Shown here: positions 8,544 through 16,488 of the stretch, piece after piece | How the letters are laid out: each line of letters begins with the position of its first letter | Position numbering within the stretch: position 1 is the stretch's first letter | Source: Thioalbus denitrificans | Lineage (GTDB): Bacteria > Pseudomonadota > Gammaproteobacteria > DSM-26407 | Assembly (NCBI RefSeq): GCF_003337735.1 | Contig: NZ_QPJY01000016.1 | Coordinates: 1 to 64,000 of the forward strand | DNA length: 64,000 bases | Direction of reading: 5' to 3' | Translations under genes and position numbers: made by a program | Notes under the pieces: model-generated | Databases searched by the model: none | Told to the model about the DNA's origin: nothing | The model's input: only the letters and a program-made list of their open reading frames with translations

Positions 8544-8564
8544 TTGACGTTTATCAAGGGGTTA
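8544..8564 (-). promoter_or_regulatory. Conserved block upstream of the -24 element, receptor 1
   Basis: The minus-strand word TAACCCCTTGA (8554-8564) lies at -45 to -55 from the predicted start. It recurs at the identical offset upstream of receptor 2 (11290-11300). Here it is part of an FNR-like palindrome TTGATAAACGTCAA (8544-8557), but the palindrome is poorly kept in the second copy. Its role is unknown. Confidence 0.5.
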
Positions 8565-8595
8565 ATCGGGGAGACACATGCCGCTGCAGGTGATT

Positions 8596-8622
8596 TGCCG
8601 CAAATATGTGGTATTTGCCGCA
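8596..8622 (-). promoter_or_regulatory. Candidate activator-binding dyad of receptor 1
   Basis: Two TGCCGCA words 20 bp apart enclose a perfect dyad GCAAATA-N5-TATTTGC (8600-8618). The element spans -87 to -113 from the predicted sigma-54 start, which is the normal place for an enhancer-binding-protein site. A related pair of words begins at the same -87 offset upstream of receptor 2. The cognate activator is not encoded in the window. Confidence 0.6.
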
Positions 8623-8818
8623 TTCGTGCGTCCCGGGAGGAAGCCACGCGGTCTGCACCGAAGTGGCCCGGCCCTGTTGGCGGCACCCGGCCGGTACCGG
8701 CTGCCAGACGCGGGCGTCACCCGCCGGAAGGGCCGGCGATGTCCGCAGCGGACGGTGGCGGGGGCGGGGCGCGCCCTCCCTGGCGCATCCGGCGTTCCCT
8801 GCCGCCCCGCTGAAGGGG

Positions 8819-11146
8819 TCAGAACCGGGCCGACACGCCGACCGTGTAGGTGCGCCCCGGGTTCACCACGATGGAGATGTCCTCCATGTCGAAGATGCCG
8901 TCCGGTACCCCGCCGGTGCCGGGGCTGGCGCCGTCGGAGCTGCCGCGGGCCGTGTTCCAGTAGTCCGCGTCGAAGAGGTTGTCCACCCGGGCGAAGAGAC
9001 TCCAGGTCTGGTTCTCGCCGAAGCTGCGCTCGTAGGTGGCCAGCAGGTTGAACACGGCGTGGCCGTCCACCTCGTTCCAGTTCAGCTCGTCGGCGTAGTA
9101 GGACGAGCTGGCGTCGATCTCCCCGGTGAGGGTCAGGTAGGGGGCGGCGCGCCAGTTCAGTCCCACGTTCAGGTGGTGCGCCGGCGCGCGGGGAACGTCG
9201 TTGCCCTCGAGGTCGTAGGATTCCAGGCAGTACTGGTTCTCCGTGTCGTACTCGCCCGGATCGCAGACGCCGTCGGCGTTGCCGCCCGTGGCGGGATCGA
9301 AGAAGCCGTTGCGGCCGTAGCGGTTGCCCAGCAGGAGGTTGAAGTTGTCGTACTGGGTGAAGAAGGCATCCAGGAAGGAGTAGGAGATGTTGACCCAGAA
9401 CGGCTTCGCCGAATCGCTGCGCAGGACCAGTTCCAGTCCCCGGCTGCGCATGCCGCCGATGTTCTCGTAGCGCAGCGGCTCCCCGTCCGGGTCCACCACG
9501 CCATACTGGCCGGCGGAGGACATGATGTAGTCCTCGCGGTCGATCTGGAAGATGGCCGTGTCGAGGTCCCAGTTGATGCCGAAGGCGCTGAAGGTGCGGC
9601 GCAGGCCGAGCTCCAGGTTGAGCGCCTGCTCGGGGTCGAGGTCGGGGTTGTTCTCGACGTTGCCGTCGGGATTGGTGCTGCCGGCGAAGAGCTGCTCCAC
9701 GGAGGGGGCGCGGAAGCCGGTGGAGGCGTTGGCGTAGAGGTCGGTGGTGTCGTTGAGGGCGTAGTTGCCGCCCAGGCGCCAGGAGGTGACGTTGAAATCC
9801 CGGCTCAGTTCGAGATCGGTGAGGTTGTCGCTGTAGTCCAGGGCGATGTGGTCGTAGCGGCCGTTGAGGGTCACCACCAGCGGGTCGGTCACCCGGAACT
9901 TGAGCTCGCCGTAGGCGGCCTGGATGCTCTCCTCGGTCTCGCCGTCCTCGTTGACCACGCCGGCCACGGCGGCCGGCCTGCTGCTGAAGCGGGAGTACTT
10001 GTAGGTGGTGATGTTCTCGTTGAGCTGCTCGTAGGTGTTGGCGCGCAGGTCCAGTGCGGCCAGCCAGGCCAGCTTCTCGCCGGCCTGGCGCAGCTCCGCC
10101 TTGATGCCGCGCTGCACCTGGTGGTAGTCGGTGGCGGTGGCGTAGGCGTCCGGGTCGGTGATCAGCGTCCCGTCCTCGTAGTAGTAGCCGTTGATGGGCT
10201 TGCTGACGAAGGCGGTGTCGTCGCTGAACTGGTAGGCGTTCAGCAGCAGGTTGCCCGTCTCACCCATGTCGCGGGAGTAGGTGACGAAGTACTTGGAGAG
10301 GTCCACGTCGTACATGCGGGTGTAGTCGTCGTTCTCGATCCACTCGCTCTTCGGGTCCAGTTTCGCGGCGGTGATGCCGTCCACCGTGCCGTGGCTGTCC
10401 TTGGCCCGTTCCGAGCGTTCGAAGCCGAAGGTCACGTCGCTGACGTCGTCGATGTAGTACTGCAGCTTGCCGTTGAGGTAGTCGGACTGGGAGTCGGAGT
10501 CCTTGTAGTACCCGTCGGTCTGGCGCCGGGAGACCTGGACGTGTCCCGACGCCTTCTCGCCGGCGAAGCCGGCCCGCCCCAGGTACTTCCGGAAGCCGAA
10601 GCTGCCCGCCTCCACCCCGGCCGTGTAGCCGGCCTGCTTGGCGCCGCGCTTGGTGGTGATGATCACCGCGCCGGAGAGGGCGTCGTCGCCGAACAGGTAG
10701 GAGGCGCCGCCCTTGACCACCTTGATGGACTCGATGTTGTCCAGATCGATGTTGACCCGGCCGGTGCGCTCGAACACCGGCACGCCGTCGATGACCACCG
10801 CCACGCCCGGCTTCTCGCCCATGTAGCGCTGGTTCTCCACGCCGCGGATGTGGATCTTGAGCTGTTCGCCGCTGTCGAACTCCGTGGTGATGCCGGGGAT
10901 GGACTGCAGCACCTGGTGGATGTTCTCGGCATGGGCCTTGTCCACCTTCTCGCCGGAGACTACGGCGATGTTGGAGGGCTCCTCGCGCTTGGACTCGAAG
11001 CGGTCGTCGATGGTGGTGGACTCCACCGTGATCAGGCCGAGGTCCTCGGCGAGGACAGTGGCCGGGGCGGCGGCGGCGAGCGCTGCGGCGACGGCCGCGG
11101 CGAGACCCCGGCGACCGGCGGCCGGGTGGGTTGAAGCTGTGTTCAT
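8819..11146 (-). CDS. TonB-dependent outer-membrane receptor 2
   Basis: This 775-residue receptor has a signal peptide ending TVLAED, a plug domain at about residues 50-175 (VLQSIPGITTEFDSGEQLKIHIRG, VAVVIDGVPVFERTGRVNIDLDNIESIKVVKGGASYLFGDDALSGAVIITTKRG) and a beta-barrel that ends VNPGRTYTVGVSARF. Two acidic calcium-loop-like stretches appear late in the barrel (GNADGVCDPGEYD and GVPDGIFDMEDIS), probably in extracellular loops. The substrate is unknown. It has its own sigma-54 promoter, related to that of receptor 1 by duplication, so the two receptors are probably co-regulated but separately transcribed. Confidence 0.93.
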   Translation of the reverse strand: MNTASTHPAAGRRGLAAAVAAALAAAAPATVLAEDLGLITVESTTIDDRFESKREEPSNIAVVSGEKVDKAHAENIHQVLQSIPGITTEFDSGEQLKIHIRGVENQRYMGEKPGVAVVIDGVPVFERTGRVNIDLDNIESIKVVKGGASYLFGDDALSGAVIITTKRGAKQAGYTAGVEAGSFGFRKYLGRAGFAGEKASGHVQVSRRQTDGYYKDSDSQSDYLNGKLQYYIDDVSDVTFGFERSERAKDSHGTVDGITAAKLDPKSEWIENDDYTRMYDVDLSKYFVTYSRDMGETGNLLLNAYQFSDDTAFVSKPINGYYYEDGTLITDPDAYATATDYHQVQRGIKAELRQAGEKLAWLAALDLRANTYEQLNENITTYKYSRFSSRPAAVAGVVNEDGETEESIQAAYGELKFRVTDPLVVTLNGRYDHIALDYSDNLTDLELSRDFNVTSWRLGGNYALNDTTDLYANASTGFRAPSVEQLFAGSTNPDGNVENNPDLDPEQALNLELGLRRTFSAFGINWDLDTAIFQIDREDYIMSSAGQYGVVDPDGEPLRYENIGGMRSRGLELVLRSDSAKPFWVNISYSFLDAFFTQYDNFNLLLGNRYGRNGFFDPATGGNADGVCDPGEYDTENQYCLESYDLEGNDVPRAPAHHLNVGLNWRAAPYLTLTGEIDASSSYYADELNWNEVDGHAVFNLLATYERSFGENQTWSLFARVDNLFDADYWNTARGSSDGASPGTGGVPDGIFDMEDISIVVNPGRTYTVGVSARF

Positions 11147-11255
11147 GCGTGTTGACCCCCGAGTTGGTGTGCGTCAAGTAATTGATATATGTCTTTTATT
11201 TTTGGGTGTTTCGGTAATCCGCCCGGCAGGGGGGTGTTCAACCGCGAAGGCCTAC

Positions 11256-11272
11256 AGCAAGTAGTGGGCCAA
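11256..11272 (-). promoter_or_regulatory. Sigma-54 promoter of receptor 2
   Basis: The minus-strand sequence TTGGCCCACTACTTGCT has GG and GC ten bases apart. The predicted start of transcription is near 11245, giving a leader of about 99 nt. It matches the promoter of receptor 1 at 16 of 17 positions. Confidence 0.82.
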
Positions 11273-11289
11273 TGTTCGTGTGACCCTTT

Positions 11290-11359
11290 TCAAGGGGTTA
11301 CACGAAGAGAATGTTGCGGAATCGGGTGTGTTGCCGCAGGCATGGGGGCATATGCCACA
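11290..11359 (-). promoter_or_regulatory. Conserved upstream elements of receptor 2
   Basis: The block TAACCCCTTGA (11290-11300) lies at -45 to -55. The words TGCCGCA (11332-11338) and TGCCACA (11353-11359) flank a GGCAT-N8-ATGCC dyad at -87 to -114. The offsets equal those upstream of receptor 1 although the sequence between them has diverged, as expected for protein-binding sites. Confidence 0.58.
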
Positions 11360-11450
11360 GTGCGGGAATGGGAGGCATTTGTTTTCAGCTTCGATTCAGG
11401 GCGCCGCCCTAGACTGGCCTCCAGCTTGGAATAGTCCGGAGGTCCGGTGC

Positions 11451-11522
11451 ATGTCCGAATCCGAAATCAAGGTCTGGGATCCGCTGGTGCGCGCCATGAT
11501 CACCGGCCGCAAGCGGGCCTGA
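11451..11522 (+). CDS. 23-residue ORF resembling a cytochrome b561 N-terminus
   Basis: A short frame with a strong GGAGG ribosome-binding site eight bases before its ATG encodes a peptide containing SEIKVWDPLVRAMITGRKRA. The KVWDPLVR stretch is the usual opening of b561-type cytochromes (normally followed by FHW) and resembles RVRVWDLPLRLFHW of the next gene, which starts 11 bases after this stop. It could be a degraded duplicate of the b561 start or a short translated leader. I cannot tell which. Confidence 0.4.
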   Translation: MSESEIKVWDPLVRAMITGRKRA

Positions 11523-11533
11523 AGGGGGCGGTG

Positions 11534-12700
11534 ATGAACACCATCAATGTCACGGCCGCCCACGCGCCCCTGGACCGGATCCGGGTCCGGGTCTGGGACC
11601 TGCCCCTGCGGCTGTTCCACTGGCTCTTTGCCGGAGCCTTCGCGACCGCCTGGCTCAGCCGGGATGACCGCCTGCTCCATGTCCATGTCTTCGCCGGCTA
11701 CCTGCTGGCGGGGCTGGTGCTGTTCCGCCTCGCCTGGGGGCTGGTGGGCAGCCGGCACAGCCGCTTCCGCGACTTCGCCTGCGGCCCGCGCGCCGCGCTC
11801 GGCTACCTGCGCAACCTGCTGGCGGGGCGTGCGCCGCGCATGCTGGGCCACAATCCGGCGGGGAGCTGGGCCATCTTCGGCCTGCTGGCGCTGGGCCTCG
11901 GCCTGGGCCTCAGCGGACTGCTGACCCTGGGCGGCGAGGAGGGGCATGGTCCCCTGGCGGGCTGGATCGGGTTTGCCGCCGGTGAACGGGCGCACCAGGT
12001 CCACGAGTTCCTGGCCTGGACCATGCTCGCCCTGGTGGCCGCCCACCTGATCGGCGTGGCGGTGGAGAGCCTGCTGCACCGGGAGAACCTGGCGGCGGCC
12101 ATGATCCACGGCCGCAAGCGGCGGCGGGGCGATACGGCCGATGTGCCCGCCCTGCGCCCGATCGCGCTGGCCATCGCCATGGCCGTGGCCGGTGGCGCCT
12201 GGGCCAGCTTCGGCGGCTACCTGACGGCGACGCCTGAGCAGCCCTACCTGCCCTTCGCCGGGCCGGTTCTGCCCGACGATCCGGTGTGGCGGGAGGAGTG
12301 CGGGAGCTGCCACCTGGCCTACCACCCCTCCCTGCTTCCCGCCCGCTCCTGGGAGCGTCTCCTGGCGGGGCAGGAGAGCCATTTCGGCGAGGACCTGATG
12401 CTCGAGCCGGAAACCGTGGCGGTCCTGCGCGGGTTCCTGACTGCCAATGGGGCGGAAACCCTGCCCACCGAGGCGGCCTGGAAAATCCTGCGCTCGGTGC
12501 CGGCGGGCGAGGCGCCGCTGCGCATCAGTACGACGCCCTATTGGAAGGCGAAGCACGGCGGGATCGACGCGGCGGTGTTCGAGCGCGCGCCGGTGAACAG
12601 TCCGGCCAACTGCGGCGCCTGCCATGCGGATGCCGGTGCCGGAACCTTCGAGGATGCGGCCATGGGCGTTCCGGAACCCGAAGGCGGAACCACGGGCTGA
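11534..12700 (+). CDS. Cytochrome b561 - dihaem cytochrome c (DHC) fusion
   Basis: This membrane electron carrier of about 388 residues is a fusion. The N-terminal half is a four-helix b561 domain starting RVRVWDLPLRLFHWLF, with further His residues in HVHVFAGYLL and HQVHEFLAW as haem ligands. After a fifth hydrophobic segment (ALAIAMAVAGGAWASFGGYL), the C-terminal half is a periplasmic DHC domain with two CXXCH sites, ECGSCHLAY and NCGACHADA. The b domain should take electrons from quinol and hand them to the attached dihaem domain and then to SHP. The ATG at 11534 follows a GGGGGCGG ribosome-binding site; an in-frame upstream extension is not b561-like. Cytochrome b, DHC and SHP are known neighbours in bacteria that have SHP. 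Confidence 0.9.
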   Translation: MNTINVTAAHAPLDRIRVRVWDLPLRLFHWLFAGAFATAWLSRDDRLLHVHVFAGYLLAGLVLFRLAWGLVGSRHSRFRDFACGPRAALGYLRNLLAGRAPRMLGHNPAGSWAIFGLLALGLGLGLSGLLTLGGEEGHGPLAGWIGFAAGERAHQVHEFLAWTMLALVAAHLIGVAVESLLHRENLAAAMIHGRKRRRGDTADVPALRPIALAIAMAVAGGAWASFGGYLTATPEQPYLPFAGPVLPDDPVWREECGSCHLAYHPSLLPARSWERLLAGQESHFGEDLMLEPETVAVLRGFLTANGAETLPTEAAWKILRSVPAGEAPLRISTTPYWKAKHGGIDAAVFERAPVNSPANCGACHADAGAGTFEDAAMGVPEPEGGTTG

Positions 12701-12750
12701 ATGCTGAACTGGAAACGACACCATCCTGATTGACGCGAGAGGAGCTGAAC

Positions 12751-13152
12751 ATGAACAAGGCAATGCTGATGCTGGCCGCGACCGCGGCACTGTGGGGAGC
12801 GGTGGCCCAGGCCGACACGGTGGCCGACCAGCTGGACCGCTATTACGCCGAGGGCGGCAAGGTGTTCAGCGCCGCCGCCGGCGAGGCGATGTGGGCCCGG
12901 GAGTTCCCCGATCCCGACGGCGGTCCTGCGCGCAGCTGTTCCACCTGCCACACCACGGACCTGAAGCAGTCCGGCACCCATGCCCGCACGGGCAAGGCCA
13001 TCGAGCCGATGGCGCCGTCGGTCAACCCGGAGCGGCTCACCGATGCGAAGAAGATCGAGAAGTGGTTCCTGCGCAACTGCAAGTGGACCCTGGGCCGGGA
13101 ATGCACGCCGCAGGAGAAGGGTGATTTCCTCGTCTACATCAAGCTGCAGTAA
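12751..13152 (+). CDS. shp: SHP-type oxygen-binding cytochrome c (DUF1924)
   Basis: This 133-residue periplasmic monohaem cytochrome resembles the sphaeroides haem protein. A signal peptide (ending AVAQA, residue 21) precedes a haem site CSTCH at residues 63-67. The segment FLRNCKWTLGREC holds Asn109, which is Asn88 of the predicted mature protein and matches the Asn ligand that swings away in SHP to let oxygen or NO bind. The nearby Cys110 and Cys118 probably form the SHP disulfide. The ATG at 12751 has an AGAGGAG ribosome-binding site. Its position between two DHC genes agrees with DHC reducing SHP. The physiological reaction of SHP is not settled. Confidence 0.92.
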   Translation: MNKAMLMLAATAALWGAVAQADTVADQLDRYYAEGGKVFSAAAGEAMWAREFPDPDGGPARSCSTCHTTDLKQSGTHARTGKAIEPMAPSVNPERLTDAKKIEKWFLRNCKWTLGRECTPQEKGDFLVYIKLQ

Positions 13153-13192
13153 TCCGGCAGCGCAACTTTCAGCCTTGGACAAGGGGTAGGAC

Positions 13193-13849
13193 ATGAAGAG
13201 AAACAGAGGTGGAATCCGGATGCTGCTGCCGATCGTGCTGGTGCTCGGCACCACGGCCGCGGCGGTCATGGCCTCGGACGATGAGCGGGGCGAATACGGA
13301 GAGCGGGGCGAGCGCGGGGAGACCTGGGTCTACGGCGGCCACGGGGCCGACGCCGTCCTGCCCTCCGGGGCCTTCATGGGGGAGCCGGTCGGTTCCAGCC
13401 GCCGCGGCGTGGCGCCGGTGGCCAACGAGCTCTACCAGGAGGATTGCGGCGGCTGTCATTTCGCCTACCAGCCCGGGCTGCTTCCCGCCCGCTCCTGGGA
13501 TAGGATGCTGGGAGGGCTCGCCGATCACTTCGGCGAGAATGCCGAGCTGCCCGGGGACGAGGTGAAGGTCCTGCGCGACTACCTGATGGCCAATGCCGCC
13601 GATGCCAGCGACTACCGGCGCTCGCGCAAGATTGCCGGTTCCATCATGCCGGAGGAGGCGCCCCTGCGGATTTCCGCGACCCCCTATTTCGTCCGCAAGC
13701 ACGACGAGCTGCCCCGGCGCGTGGTGCAGGACAATCCGGATGTGCGCTCCTTCAGCAACTGCAGTGCCTGCCATACCCGTGCCGAGGCCGGTTCATACCG
13801 CGAAGGCGAGATCCGGATCCCGGGCTATGGGCGCTGGGACGACGATTGA
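13193..13849 (+). CDS. dhc: Dihaem cytochrome c (DHC)
   Basis: This 218-residue secreted cytochrome has a signal peptide (LLPIVLVLGTTAAAVMAS), a charged DDERGEYGERGERGE stretch and two CXXCH sites (DCGGCHFAYQPGLLPARSW and NCSACHTRAEAGSY), the DHC pattern. It is clearly paralogous to the C-terminal half of the b561 fusion upstream (both have LLPARSW, HFGE and EEAPLRIS-type segments). The operon therefore encodes one membrane-tethered and one soluble DHC. In characterised systems DHC is the electron donor of SHP. Confidence 0.92.
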   Translation: MKRNRGGIRMLLPIVLVLGTTAAAVMASDDERGEYGERGERGETWVYGGHGADAVLPSGAFMGEPVGSSRRGVAPVANELYQEDCGGCHFAYQPGLLPARSWDRMLGGLADHFGENAELPGDEVKVLRDYLMANAADASDYRRSRKIAGSIMPEEAPLRISATPYFVRKHDELPRRVVQDNPDVRSFSNCSACHTRAEAGSYREGEIRIPGYGRWDDD

Positions 13850-13855
13850 TCCATC

Positions 13856-14188
13856 ATGAAGCGCCTGTTCATACAGATCCTGATCGTCGCCATCCTGGGC
13901 GGTGGCGCGACCGGCGCCATTGCCCGGGGCGACGACGAGCGCCGCGACGGTGACATCGGCCACCGCGAAGCCCGGGCGCTGGTGCGCGAGGGGGTGATAC
14001 TGCCCCTTGCCCAACTCATGGAGCGCATCCGCGAAGCCCGGGAAGGCCGGGTGATCGAGGTGGAGCTGGAGCGCAAGCATGGGCGATACATCTATGAAGT
14101 GGAGCTGCTCGACGAGCGCGGCCAGGTCTGGGAAATGAAGATCGACGCCGCCAGCGGCGAGATGATGAAGCTGGAACAGGAGGACTGA
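13856..14188 (+). CDS. PepSY-domain periplasmic protein
   Basis: This 110-residue exported protein has a signal peptide ([21 protein letters not shown]) and one PepSY domain. The pattern is [23 protein letters not shown], then [39 protein letters not shown]. Short PepSY proteins are commonly encoded next to OmpR-family two-component pairs, where they may modulate the sensor. Here the gene lies six bases after dhc and four before the response regulator, so it probably links the haem operon to its signalling pair. Confidence 0.88.
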   Translation: MKRLFIQILIVAILGGGATGAIARGDDERRDGDIGHREARALVREGVILPLAQLMERIREAREGRVIEVELERKHGRYIYEVELLDERGQVWEMKIDAASGEMMKLEQED

Positions 14189-14192
14189 ATCG

Positions 14193-14861
14193 GTGCGCCT
14201 GCTGCTGGTCGAGGATGATGCGGCCCTGTCGCGACGGCTGAAATCCGATCTCACCGCCGCGGGTTACGCCGTGGATGTGGCGGACAACGGCATCGACGGC
14301 GAGTTCATGGGCGACGAGGAGCCCTACGACGGGATCATTCTCGATCTCGGCCTGCCGGGGCGACCGGGGCTGGAGGTGCTGCGCAACTGGCGCAGCCGCG
14401 GCAATGCCGTGCCCGTGGTGGTGCTCACCGCCCGCGACGCCTGGCACGAGCGGGTCGACGGCCTGAAGGCGGGCGCCGATGACTACCTGGGCAAGCCCTT
14501 CCACGTGGAGGAGTTGCTGGCGCGGCTGGCGGCGGTGCTGCGCCGCCGCCACGGCCGGGCCGACGAGCAGATCAGCTGCGCGGGGCTGGTGCTGGACGAG
14601 GACCGGCAGACGGTCACCACCGCCGCGGGCGAGAGCTTCGACCTCACCGGCACCGAGTTCCGCCTGCTGCGCTACTTCATGCTGCACCCCGGGCAGGTGC
14701 TGTCCAAGACCCGCCTCACCGAACACGTCTACGAGGGCGATGCGGATCGCGACAGCAACGTCATCGAGGTCTACGTGAACCGGCTGCGGCAGAAGTTCGG
14801 CAAGGCGCTCATCGAGACCCGCCGCGGCCAGGGCTACATATTCGGGGACAACGGCCGGTGA
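14193..14861 (+). CDS. OmpR/PhoP-family response regulator
   Basis: This 222-residue regulator begins with GTG directly after an AGGAGG ribosome-binding site inside the end of the PepSY gene. The receiver domain has the acidic pair (VEDD), phospho-acceptor Asp51 (IILDLGLPG), the Thr of VVLTARD and the Lys of LGKPF. The winged-helix domain (about residues 125-220) has [13 protein letters not shown] and the recognition region [14 protein letters not shown]. It should be phosphorylated by the kinase that overlaps it, and may control the shp/dhc operon itself. Confidence 0.95.
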   Translation: MRLLLVEDDAALSRRLKSDLTAAGYAVDVADNGIDGEFMGDEEPYDGIILDLGLPGRPGLEVLRNWRSRGNAVPVVVLTARDAWHERVDGLKAGADDYLGKPFHVEELLARLAAVLRRRHGRADEQISCAGLVLDEDRQTVTTAAGESFDLTGTEFRLLRYFMLHPGQVLSKTRLTEHVYEGDADRDSNVIEVYVNRLRQKFGKALIETRRGQGYIFGDNGR

Positions 14862-16189
14862 ATTCCCTCGAGCGGCGGCTCCAGGCCGGGCTGGCGGTCA
14901 GCCTGGTGCTGCTCATGGGACTGCTCTGGTGGCTGGTGAACATGGCCATCGGCCGGCTTACCGAGGACTACGTGGCCTCCCGGCTCAGCCATGACGGGGA
15001 GACCCTGCTCGCCGCCGTCGCCTTCGGATCCGACGGCGCCCCGGTCCTCGACGCGGGACGCCTCAACGTGATCTACGATCAGCCCTTCTCCGGCCACTAT
15101 TACCTGATCCTGCCGGAGGCGGGCGAGGCGCTGCACTCGCCCTCCAGCTGGGATACGCCGCTGGAGGTGGCGGCCCTCGAGCCCGGGCGGCAGCGGGTCT
15201 GGCAGCTGGACGGCCCCGTCGACCAGCGCCTGCTGGCCTGGGCCGGGGGCTTCCGCAAGCAGGGACATACCCTCACCATCGCCGTGGCCGAGGACCTCTC
15301 TCCGCTGACCGACAGCCTGCGCCGCTTCAACGGCTATTTCGCCGCCCTGGTGGGGCTGGTGCTGCTGGTGACGCTCGGGGTGCAGCAGGTGGTCGTGCGC
15401 AGATCCTTCCGTCCCCTGCGCCGGGTGCGCGAGGAGATAAGGCGCCTGGAGGAGGGGGAGATCGGCCAGCTGCCGGAGAATGTGCCCGCCGAGGTGCGGC
15501 CCCTGGTGGCGGAGGTCAACAGCCTGCTCGACCTGGTCTCCCAGCGCCTGCAGCGCTCCCGCAATGCCCTGGGCAACCTGGCCCACGCCCTCAAGGGGCC
15601 GTTGCACCTGGTCACCCAGATTACCCGCGGCGAGGCGCTGGCGGACAAGCCGGAGGTGGCCGCCGAGCTGGAGCAGCACACCGACCGCATCCGTCAGCTG
15701 ATGGAGCGGGAGCTGCGGCGGGCGCGGCTGGCGGGCAGCGGCGCGCCGGGGCGGCGGTTCCGGCCGATGGACGACCTCGAGGGGCTGGTGACCGTGCTGG
15801 AGCGCATTCACGACGAACACCGGGTCCATATCGTCCTGCAGTTCGATGGCCCCGACCGGGCGGTGCAGGGCGACCGCGACGACCTGCTGGAGCTGTTCGG
15901 CAACCTGCTGGACAACGCCTGCAAGTGGTCCGCCGGGCGGGTGCGCTGCCGGGTGGATTCCGGCGCCGGGCTGGCCGTGGACGTGGAGGACGACGGTCCG
16001 GGCTGCGACGGGGAGCAGCTCGACCAGCTCACCGGCCGCGGTGTGCGCATCGACGAGTCGGTGGCCGGACACGGCCTTGGACTGTCCATCGTCAAGGACA
16101 TCGTCCAGCTCTACGGCGGCAGCCTCCGCTTCGATCGCTCCCCCGAACTGGGCGGCCTGCGGGTGCGCGTCCGCCTGCCGGGAATCTGA
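14858..16189 (+). CDS. PhoQ-like sensor histidine kinase
   Basis: This 443-residue inner-membrane kinase starts with GTG overlapping the regulator stop (GTGA). Two transmembrane helices (about residues 10-32 and 160-185) bracket a periplasmic sensor of about 130 residues. HAMP and dimerisation helices follow, with His243 in [14 protein letters not shown], then an ATPase domain with [11 protein letters not shown]-type N-box, DDGPGC and [13 protein letters not shown]. The HALKGPL box is of the PhoQ subgroup. The signal is unknown; the context suggests haem, redox or NO status. Confidence 0.95.
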   Translation: MNSLERRLQAGLAVSLVLLMGLLWWLVNMAIGRLTEDYVASRLSHDGETLLAAVAFGSDGAPVLDAGRLNVIYDQPFSGHYYLILPEAGEALHSPSSWDTPLEVAALEPGRQRVWQLDGPVDQRLLAWAGGFRKQGHTLTIAVAEDLSPLTDSLRRFNGYFAALVGLVLLVTLGVQQVVVRRSFRPLRRVREEIRRLEEGEIGQLPENVPAEVRPLVAEVNSLLDLVSQRLQRSRNALGNLAHALKGPLHLVTQITRGEALADKPEVAAELEQHTDRIRQLMERELRRARLAGSGAPGRRFRPMDDLEGLVTVLERIHDEHRVHIVLQFDGPDRAVQGDRDDLLELFGNLLDNACKWSAGRVRCRVDSGAGLAVDVEDDGPGCDGEQLDQLTGRGVRIDESVAGHGLGLSIVKDIVQLYGGSLRFDRSPELGGLRVRVRLPGI

Positions 16190-16291
16190 GTCGCGGATTC
16201 GGCAGCGGAGTCTCGGAAACGGACGGTGAGAAGGGTGAAGGGATAAAGGTGAAGGAGTTGCGCGGGCCCCGGATTTCCGGGGACACTCCTT

Positions 16292-16347
16292 ACTGAAAAC
16301 TGAAAACTGAAAACTGAAAACTGAAAACTGAAAACTGAAAACTGAAA
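16292..16347. repeat. Heptamer tandem repeat (ACTGAAA)8
   Basis: Eight perfect copies of ACTGAAA occupy the 299-bp gap between the kinase and the convergent multihaem cytochrome gene. A looser repeat of CCTTATCCATT-like words follows (about 16370-16412). No coding role is seen. Confidence 0.97.
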
Positions 16348-16424
16348 CGCCCGTTCTGACTCCAGCCACCCTTATCCATTATCCCTTATCCATTCACCCT
16401 TATTTCCTTATCCCGGCGCCCAAA

Positions 16425-16459
16425 GAAAAACCCGCACAGGCAAGGTGTGCCTGTGCGGG
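16425..16459 (-). terminator. Rho-independent terminator of the multihaem cytochrome gene
   Basis: A perfect 12-bp stem (arms CCCGCACAGGCA and TGCCTGTGCGGG, 16431-16442 and 16448-16459) with a five-base loop is followed, on the minus strand, by TTTTTC. There is no T-tract on the plus strand, so it terminates only the leftward gene. Confidence 0.9.
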
Positions 16460-16488
16460 TCGGAGGCCCCAAATGGGGGAGGGAGGGG

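Larger units (their letters stand above)
8416..8818 (-). promoter_or_regulatory. Promoter and leader region of receptor 1
   Basis: This 403-bp gap between the two receptor genes carries the sigma-54 promoter (8520-8536), upstream blocks (8544-8564 and 8596-8622) and a leader of about 94 nt. The AT-rich leader word AATTGATAT-TTGTC at about 8446-8460 recurs upstream of receptor 2 at about 11180-11193. The rest of the gap (about 8640-8818) lies downstream of receptor 2 and shows nothing I can assign. Confidence 0.7.
11147..11450. promoter_or_regulatory. Intergenic region between receptor 2 and the cytochrome operon
   Basis: This 304-bp divergent gap carries the leader, sigma-54 promoter and upstream elements of receptor 2 (minus strand, 11160-11360). 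It must also hold the promoter of the rightward cytochrome operon, somewhere in about 11360-11440. I see no convincing -35/-10 pair for the latter. Confidence 0.6.

Noticed and set aside
8544-8557. FNR/ANR site TTGATAAACGTCAA upstream of receptor 1
   Set aside because: It matches the consensus at nine of ten half-site bases, but the copy upstream of receptor 2 keeps only the TAACCCCTTGA part. It also abuts a sigma-54 -24 element rather than a class II sigma-70 promoter.
16431-16459. Terminator for the histidine kinase on the plus strand
   Set aside because: The hairpin is perfect, but T residues follow it only on the minus strand.
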